From assembly GCA_037447655.1 (NCBI GenBank), contig JBBHKE010003003.1, positions 250,001 to 267,083 on the forward strand: a stretch of 17,083 nt of DNA. The letters are read 5' to 3'. The notes beneath the pieces are model-generated. The model made no database searches. It was not told where the DNA came from and worked only from the letters and a program-made list of their open reading frames with translations. Every line of letters starts with the position of its first letter. Within the stretch, counting starts at the first letter, position 1. Positions 14,746 to 17,083 of this stretch are shown here, one piece after another. The translations under genes were made by a program, and so were the position numbers. The DNA comes from Zygnema cylindricum. Taxonomy: Eukaryota; Streptophyta; Zygnematophyceae; Zygnematales; Zygnemataceae.

Positions 14746-16946
14746 TTTTGATATCTTGTTTTTTAATAAGTATAATACTAATAGTTTGTTTCTCTCCCTC
14801 GTTCTCGTCAGGAACATTAAAAAAATCCCTTCAAAACCCTGAAATACTAAAAATTTAAAAAATCCCTCAAAACAATAATTAACCTGGTTTTAAAAGTACA
14901 AAAATATGAATCTAATTTGAAATCATTTTTTTATTCAAAAAGTACAAAAATATTTTAATTATTGCTGTTGAAATCGATCCTACTTCGTTCTTCTTTTCGT
15001 GTACGGTCATTTTTTTTTTTTTTACCTTAGATTTCCTTCCACTTTTTTTTTTTCTTTTTTTTTCGTGTTCTCTCGATTACCTTTGTGTTCTCTCCTCTCT
15101 CCTCTCTCCTTTCTCCCCTCTCTCCTCTCTCCACTCTCTCCTCTCTCTCCTCTCTCCTCTTCCTCTCTCCTCTCTCTCTCTCCTCTCTCCTCTCCTCTCT
15201 CCTCTCTCCTCTCTCGCCTCTCTCCTCTCTCCCCTCTCCCCTCTCCTCTCTCCTCTCTCCTCTCTCTCCTCACTCCCCTCTCCTCTCTTTTCTCCGCTCT
15301 CTCCTCCTCTCTACTCTCTCCTCCTCTCCACTCTCTCCATCCTCCTCTCTCCTCCACCTCAATCCTTTCTCCTCCCTCCTCACTACTCTCCTCTCCTCTC
15401 TCCTCCCCCTCTCTCCTCCAGATTGGTTCCGGGTTTCTTCTCTTTCCTACTCCGATATCAGCGACATCAAAAAAGCTGTTTCCTCACTTTTGGGTACAAA
15501 TACAAATCAACACTATTTAATTATTATTCAATTTCCTTTAATTTATTGAACATTATTTCATTTCTTTACCATTATTTAATTTTAACCTAATTTTAGGACC
15601 CTAAAATGTGTTTTTTTTTTTTTCAATTCCTTGCGTTTTTTTACCAAAAAATTGGTTAATTTTTTGAAAATTTCTTGATTAGTGTGGTGGATAGGTGTCC
15701 TTAGTGATTTTTTGGGATTAGATCACAAATTTTGGAGTTTTTGCTTTTTTTTGGAACCTCACACATTTTTAGACATCTCTTTCCACACTATTTTGGGTGT
15801 TAAGGCGAAGCTGCAGTTCTCTCTATCTCTCACTCTCTCTCCCTCCTCCCTCTCCCTCTCCCTCTCTCTCTCCCTCTTTCACCTATTCTATCTATGTCTC
15901 TTAGAGAGTTCTTTTTGTGTTTTAAAAATCAGTGATAAGTGGAACCTTTTTGTTATTCCTTTTATTTACCCCCTTTTTGTCCTTTTTTTATATTACTTTG
16001 TTTATTTATTTATTTTGTTCTGCTTTTTTACATTCTCCTCTTGTCTTTTTAACTATTTTTCTTTTCAATTTTTTTTTTTGGGTCTTTTGGGATTGCAGAG
16101 ACTGGTTTTTTTTCCGACGGTTCAGAAGATTTTTCAGAAAATTTCCCAGAAAAGAAAGAAACAGAAAAATCATTAATGTCGGAAGAAATTTTGAAAAATA
16201 CTTCCGAAAATGTTTCGGAAAAGAAAAAAACGATTAAATTTTCGCAAGAAATTTTCAAAGAATGGTTGCATTTGTTAAAAGTTTCGGAACTTCAAAATTT
16301 GGTTACCTTCGCAAAATTAAAGGTAAGTCAAAAAAAAAAACAATAAAAAAAAAAAAAACAAAAACCTGAAAAACGTTGAAAAAAAAATTATCACAGGAAA
16401 TTCTCAAAGAGTGTTTAAATTTGTTGTAAGTTTTGAAATTTGTTGACCACCGCAAAATTGAAGGTTACCAAAATAAAAAATAAAAAAAATAAGGAAATAA
16501 ACAAAAAGAAGAGAAAAAGGTTAAAAAAATAAACAGAAAAAGAAACAAAAAACTCGAGAAATGTTAATAAACTCTAAACAAACATCCTACAAGAAACCAT
16601 CAAAGATTTCTAAAACATCTTTAAAAAGAAAAAACCGAGAGGTTGAAAACTTTGAAATTGAAATTTTGATAACGTTTAAACCCCCAAAAACCCCTTAAAA
16701 ACCCCAAAATATTCTAAAAAAGACAGGTATAATCTAAAATCTTCAAAAATTAAATTAAAGGGGGGAAAAAAGGTCAACTTTATATCATATGATTTTTTTT
16801 TTTTTCCGTTCATGTTTTTGTCGATTTTTTGGGGAACAGACAAAAACCGAAGCTGGTCGGTGCAGAAGAGATGAATTGCTGATGTCAGCAAAGACCGCCA
16901 TGTGTCTGATGGGGACAAAAAAAGAAATAGCGTATGGAAATTTCAG
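7953..16946 (+). CDS. FAN1: FAN1-type nuclease (plant form), 5' half, eight coding exons
   Basis: Structure-specific nuclease of DNA interstrand cross-link repair, expected in the nucleus. Segments: 7953-8235, 9496-11216, 11480-11581, 13631-14074, 14319-14381, 15422-15493, 16099-16322 and 16840-16946. All introns are GT-AG, and phases agree at every join except inside exon 4. Domain order is a UBZ4 ubiquitin-binding zinc finger (residues 76-97), a low-complexity insert of about 530 residues, a HIRAN domain (about 630-723), then the FAN1 core with [25 protein letters not shown] and LLKVSEL. These core motifs and a HIRAN domain in the N-terminal half are features of plant FAN1 as I know it. The catalytic VRR-NUC domain is beyond the window. 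Oddities: repeat-built coding insert, frame conflict in exon 4, duplicated exon 7 sequence. Family assignment is firm; functionality is not shown. Confidence 0.87.
8285..8755. repeat. (TA)n/(TATG)n microsatellite array
   Basis: An uninterrupted TA run at 8343-8399, more TA runs at 8418-8440 and 8581-8612, and TATGTA variants throughout. The Tyr/Ile-repeat frames on both strands are meaningless. Confidence 0.97.
8938..9330 (+). repeat. Purine-rich (GGAGAGAG)-type tract in intron 1
   Basis: Nearly 400 bp of GA-rich sequence on the sense strand, with units such as GGGAGAGGGAG. It is intronic, but resembles the GA tracts of exons 2 and 4. Confidence 0.9.
9496..11216 (+). CDS. FAN1: FAN1 coding exon 2: UBZ4 end, repeat-rich insert, HIRAN start
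   Basis: Encodes residues 95-668, open over 574 codons in AT-rich DNA. The phase-1 join gives HID-LCL, completing UBZ4 (Cys76, Cys79, His93, Cys97; C-x2-C-x13-H-x3-C). Next are [10 protein letters not shown] (115-124) and a basic KRRR (131-134) that could be a nuclear localisation signal. A GER array spans 141-213, then a Lys/Asn/Ser-rich region, a hexapeptide array at 420-503 ending in CNCNCH, and a Lys/Glu-rich stretch. HIRAN starts at about 630 ([12 protein letters not shown]) and continues through the NKQDSNAIQ motif. The donor CAG|GTATTT is in phase 0. The insert is far longer than I would expect between these domains. Confidence 0.85.
9633..9851 (+). repeat. Coding GA-rich array, GERxEGERGE peptide repeat
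   Basis: About 220 bp almost purely of A and G, encoding roughly 73 residues of Gly-Glu-Arg triplets ([19 protein letters not shown]). The basic nucleotide unit is GGAGAGAGA with AAG or CAA variants. The peptide is highly charged, with alternating acidic and basic residues. Confidence 0.93.
10470..10721 (+). repeat. 14-unit 18 bp coding repeat, x-L-N-G-N-G hexapeptide
   Basis: Fourteen consecutive 18 bp units in frame, residues 420-503. Examples are [48 protein letters not shown] and the last, YLNGNL. Position 2 is hydrophobic in most units, position 3 is Asn or Asp in 13 of 14, and position 4 is often Gly. The period never slips, so the hexapeptide register has been kept while sequence diverged. 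Confidence 0.9.
11217..11479 (+). other. FAN1 intron 2
   Basis: 263 bp, GTATTT...TTTGATTCAG, phase 0. It splits the HIRAN domain between NAIQ and VVMESD. Frames reading through it have no meaning. Confidence 0.8.
11480..11581 (+). CDS. FAN1: FAN1 coding exon 3: middle of HIRAN domain
   Basis: Encodes 34 residues (669-702) with [17 protein letters not shown], the highly typical HIRAN segment (IGYLPR...A..LAPL.D). The donor is AAG|GTGCCA at 11582, a weak consensus. It is supported by the phase-0 join to exon 4, which gives [12 protein letters not shown], as expected for the HIRAN strand after the domain's helix. Confidence 0.83.
11600..11870 (+). repeat. Degenerate TTTTCGA/TTTTCAA 7-mer repeat
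   Basis: About 270 bp of diverged TTTTCRA units, some as TTTTCCR, inside intron 3. It produces a Phe/Ser-rich frame that reads through from exon 3, which should not be taken as coding. Confidence 0.8.
12088..12150 (+). repeat. Seven tandem 9-mers (GACATTATC)
   Basis: Seven direct units of GACATTATC with single-base variants (AACATTATC, GACATTGTC). Confidence 0.95.
13113..13605 (+). repeat. 11 bp minisatellite (ATCTCACATTA)
   Basis: About 40 units of ATCTCACATTA or ATCTCACATTT. The left third (13113-13245) is diverged and the rest is regular. ATCTCATCCTA variants recur as part of a higher-order pattern near 13316, 13371, 13482 and 13570. It ends about 25 bp before exon 4. Confidence 0.96.
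13631..14074 (+). CDS. FAN1: FAN1 coding exon 4: HIRAN end, GA-rich linker, start of core; frame conflict
   Basis: Starts after CAAACAG with AKILSIPK and then [10 protein letters not shown], the last HIRAN strand, in the frame that begins at 13631. The 3' end reads YVDNFLFLW...[12 protein letters not shown], a clear match in pattern to the FAN1 core (Y..NF...HLFT..E), but in another frame (codons starting at 13633+3n). Exon length is 444, while the flanking phases require 3n+1. The change must occur between about 13690 and 14000. One way out is an extra small intron, for example GT at 13724 to AG at 13812 (89 bp), which restores phase. A length change in the GA-rich linker (13850-13935) or a sequencing error are alternatives. 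The donor TTCG|GTGAGA is in phase 1. Confidence 0.65.
14075..14318 (+). repeat. FAN1 intron 4, built of AATCCTCGACA-type repeats
   Basis: 244 bp, GTGAGA...TTGGACAG. At least seven copies of TTTAARYCCTYGACA-like sequence (near 14113, 14134, 14168, 14190, 14239, 14265, 14294), separated by T-rich or AT spacers of 15-40 bp. Some read AAATCCTC, others AAGCCTCGACA, suggesting a two-part unit of about 50 bp. Confidence 0.65.
14319..14381 (+). CDS. FAN1: FAN1 coding exon 5
   Basis: 63 bp, phase 1 to phase 1. Joined to exon 4 it gives [12 protein letters not shown], then [10 protein letters not shown]. The LF-RLYQRK motif is a hallmark of FAN1 proteins (human and plant forms have L-VRL-QRK or LFIRLY-RK here). 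The acceptor is TTTGGACAG and the donor AAAAG|GTGTGT. Confidence 0.88.
14490..14750 (+). repeat. (CTCTTT)n-type pyrimidine tract
   Basis: About 260 bp of CT-rich sequence with irregular TTT interruptions on the sense strand. Confidence 0.95.
15085..15421 (+). repeat. (CTCTCCTC)n pyrimidine tract ending at a splice acceptor
   Basis: About 335 bp nearly free of purines on the sense strand, based on TCTCTCC and TCTCCTC units. The tract is continuous with CTCCAG, the acceptor of exon 6, so it is an extreme polypyrimidine tract. Confidence 0.95.
15422..15493 (+). CDS. FAN1: FAN1 coding exon 6
   Basis: 72 bp, phase 1 to phase 1. The join gives [15 protein letters not shown] then KKAVSSLL, matching the FAN1 pattern RKG-WFR...SYPEI....AV..L directly after LFIRLYQRK. 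The donor is TTGG|GTACAA. Confidence 0.87.
15494..16098 (+). other. FAN1 intron 6
   Basis: 605 bp, GTACAA...GGATTGCAG. AT-rich, with T runs and a CT patch (15818-15890). The 164- and 101-residue frames across it are compositional. Confidence 0.8.
16099..16322 (+). CDS. FAN1: FAN1 coding exon 7: repeated acidic/basic segment and SAP-like helix
   Basis: Encodes 75 residues (phase 1 in, phase 0 out), in a frame with no ATG near its start. It begins [12 protein letters not shown]. Two similar segments of about 22 residues follow (16134-16199 and 16203-16265), each starting SEN and containing EKK and EEI(L) or QEI(F). It ends with [13 protein letters not shown], which fits the FAN1 motif LL-LLTV-ELREL in the SAP-like region. 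The donor AAG|GTAAGT is the strongest in the gene. Confidence 0.82.
16134..16265 (+). repeat. In-frame tandem duplication inside exon 7
   Basis: [14 protein letters not shown]...EEILKN is followed, after one Thr, by [20 protein letters not shown]. At the DNA level the units share GAAAAT, GAAAAGAAA and GAAATTTT blocks. Confidence 0.65.
16323..16839 (+). other. FAN1 intron 7
   Basis: 517 bp, GTAAGT...GGGGAACAG, phase 0. A-rich on the sense strand, unlike the CT/T-rich introns upstream. Holds a decayed copy of the end of exon 7. Confidence 0.78.
16394..16466 (+). repeat. Decayed duplicate of the 3' part of exon 7
   Basis: Matches 16245-16324 with substitutions and a gap of several bases: both share (CA)RGAAATTYTCAAAGA, AATTTGTT..AAGTTT and CGCAAAATTRAAGGT. 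It is preceded by ATCACAG, an acceptor-like sequence. A stop (TAA) and the gap break its reading. A possible third, weaker trace starts near 16598 (CAAGAAACCATCAAAGA). Confidence 0.75.
16840..16946 (+). CDS. FAN1: FAN1 coding exon 8
   Basis: 107 bp, phase 0 in, phase 2 out. Encodes [18 protein letters not shown] and further residues to YGNF. The RRDELL segment fits the FAN1 pattern (G-RK-DLI--L) that follows the LL.VSEL helix in the SAP-like region. Assigned by position and this short motif, so less certain than exons 5-7. The donor is TTCAG|GTGGGC at 16947. Confidence 0.65.
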
Positions 16947-17083
16947 GTGGGCTTTTTAATTTTCTTCTCTCTCTCTCTCTCTCTCTTTTCTTTATTTCTC
17001 TCTTCCCACTCTCTCTCCCCCCCTCTTTTTGATTTTTTCCTCTCTCCCTCTCCCCCTTCTCTCCCCTTTTCTTCCCCTCTTCC
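16947..17083 (+). other. FAN1 intron 8 (partial), CT-rich
   Basis: Begins GTGGGC and runs off the window; from 16965 it is almost entirely C and T. The remaining FAN1 exons, including VRR-NUC, should follow. Confidence 0.7.

Larger units (their letters stand above)
14382..15421 (+). other. FAN1 intron 5, dominated by pyrimidine tracts
   Basis: 1040 bp, GTGTGT...CTCCAG. Contains a T run (14409-14443), a CTCTTT tract (14490-14750), a short AT-rich middle with nothing recognised, and a second CT tract running into the acceptor. Ser/Leu/Phe frames across it are spurious. Confidence 0.85.

Noticed and set aside
14333-15549. Ser/Leu/Phe-rich frames of up to 173 residues
   Set aside because: Pyrimidine tracts of intron 5. 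Only the short exon parts ([10 protein letters not shown] and WFRVSSLSY) are coding.

Overview
The window is nuclear DNA from a eukaryote, most likely a land plant or streptophyte alga. The evidence is a Copia-type retrotransposon of plant style, four telo-box sequences (TTTAGGGTTT) upstream of a gene, and one large spliced gene whose order of domains (UBZ4 finger, then HIRAN) is the plant form of FAN1, the Fanconi-associated nuclease for DNA interstrand cross-link repair. I cannot name the species. The DNA is AT-rich and packed with microsatellites, homopolymers and polypurine/polypyrimidine tracts, so most long open frames here are low-complexity artefacts.

Left part (1-5500), transposon debris: two truncated Copia fragments lie head to tail (reverse transcriptase-RNase H, then integrase-reverse transcriptase) and share a 199 bp direct repeat. 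An unassigned stretch with weak LTR-like features follows (2123-3040), then a pyrimidine-rich patch, a decayed pogo/Tigger-type DDE transposase (3545-4243), three tandem 38-39 bp repeats, and two neighbouring MITE-like elements with terminal inverted repeats. One has CAGTA ends flanked by TA (4857-5106); the other is full of TATCG motifs (5111-5500).

Middle part (5501-7946), probable control region and 5' leader of FAN1: a consensus E2F site (5782-5795) and a telo-box cluster (5917-5976) precede a good splice donor at 5984. An acceptor ending at 7946 sits just before the first coding ATG. An untranslated first exon and a repeat-rich leader intron of about 2 kb are the simplest reading.

Right part (7953-17083), the 5' half of FAN1 on the + strand: eight coding segments were placed from splice signals, phase agreement and protein motifs. 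Exons 1-2 build the UBZ4 finger, exon 2 carries a disordered insert of about 530 residues with two repeat arrays, exons 2-4 build the HIRAN domain, and exons 4-8 carry the start of the FAN1 core. The VRR-nuclease catalytic domain must lie beyond the right edge. Exon 4 has an unresolved change of frame. Introns are filled with CT tracts, an 11 bp minisatellite, an AT array and, in intron 7, a decayed copy of the end of exon 7.

I found no clearly new biological system. The most unusual content is the repeat-built FAN1 gene: the 14-unit hexapeptide array, the GER array, the duplicated exon 7 sequence, and long GA and CU tracts within one transcript that could pair.
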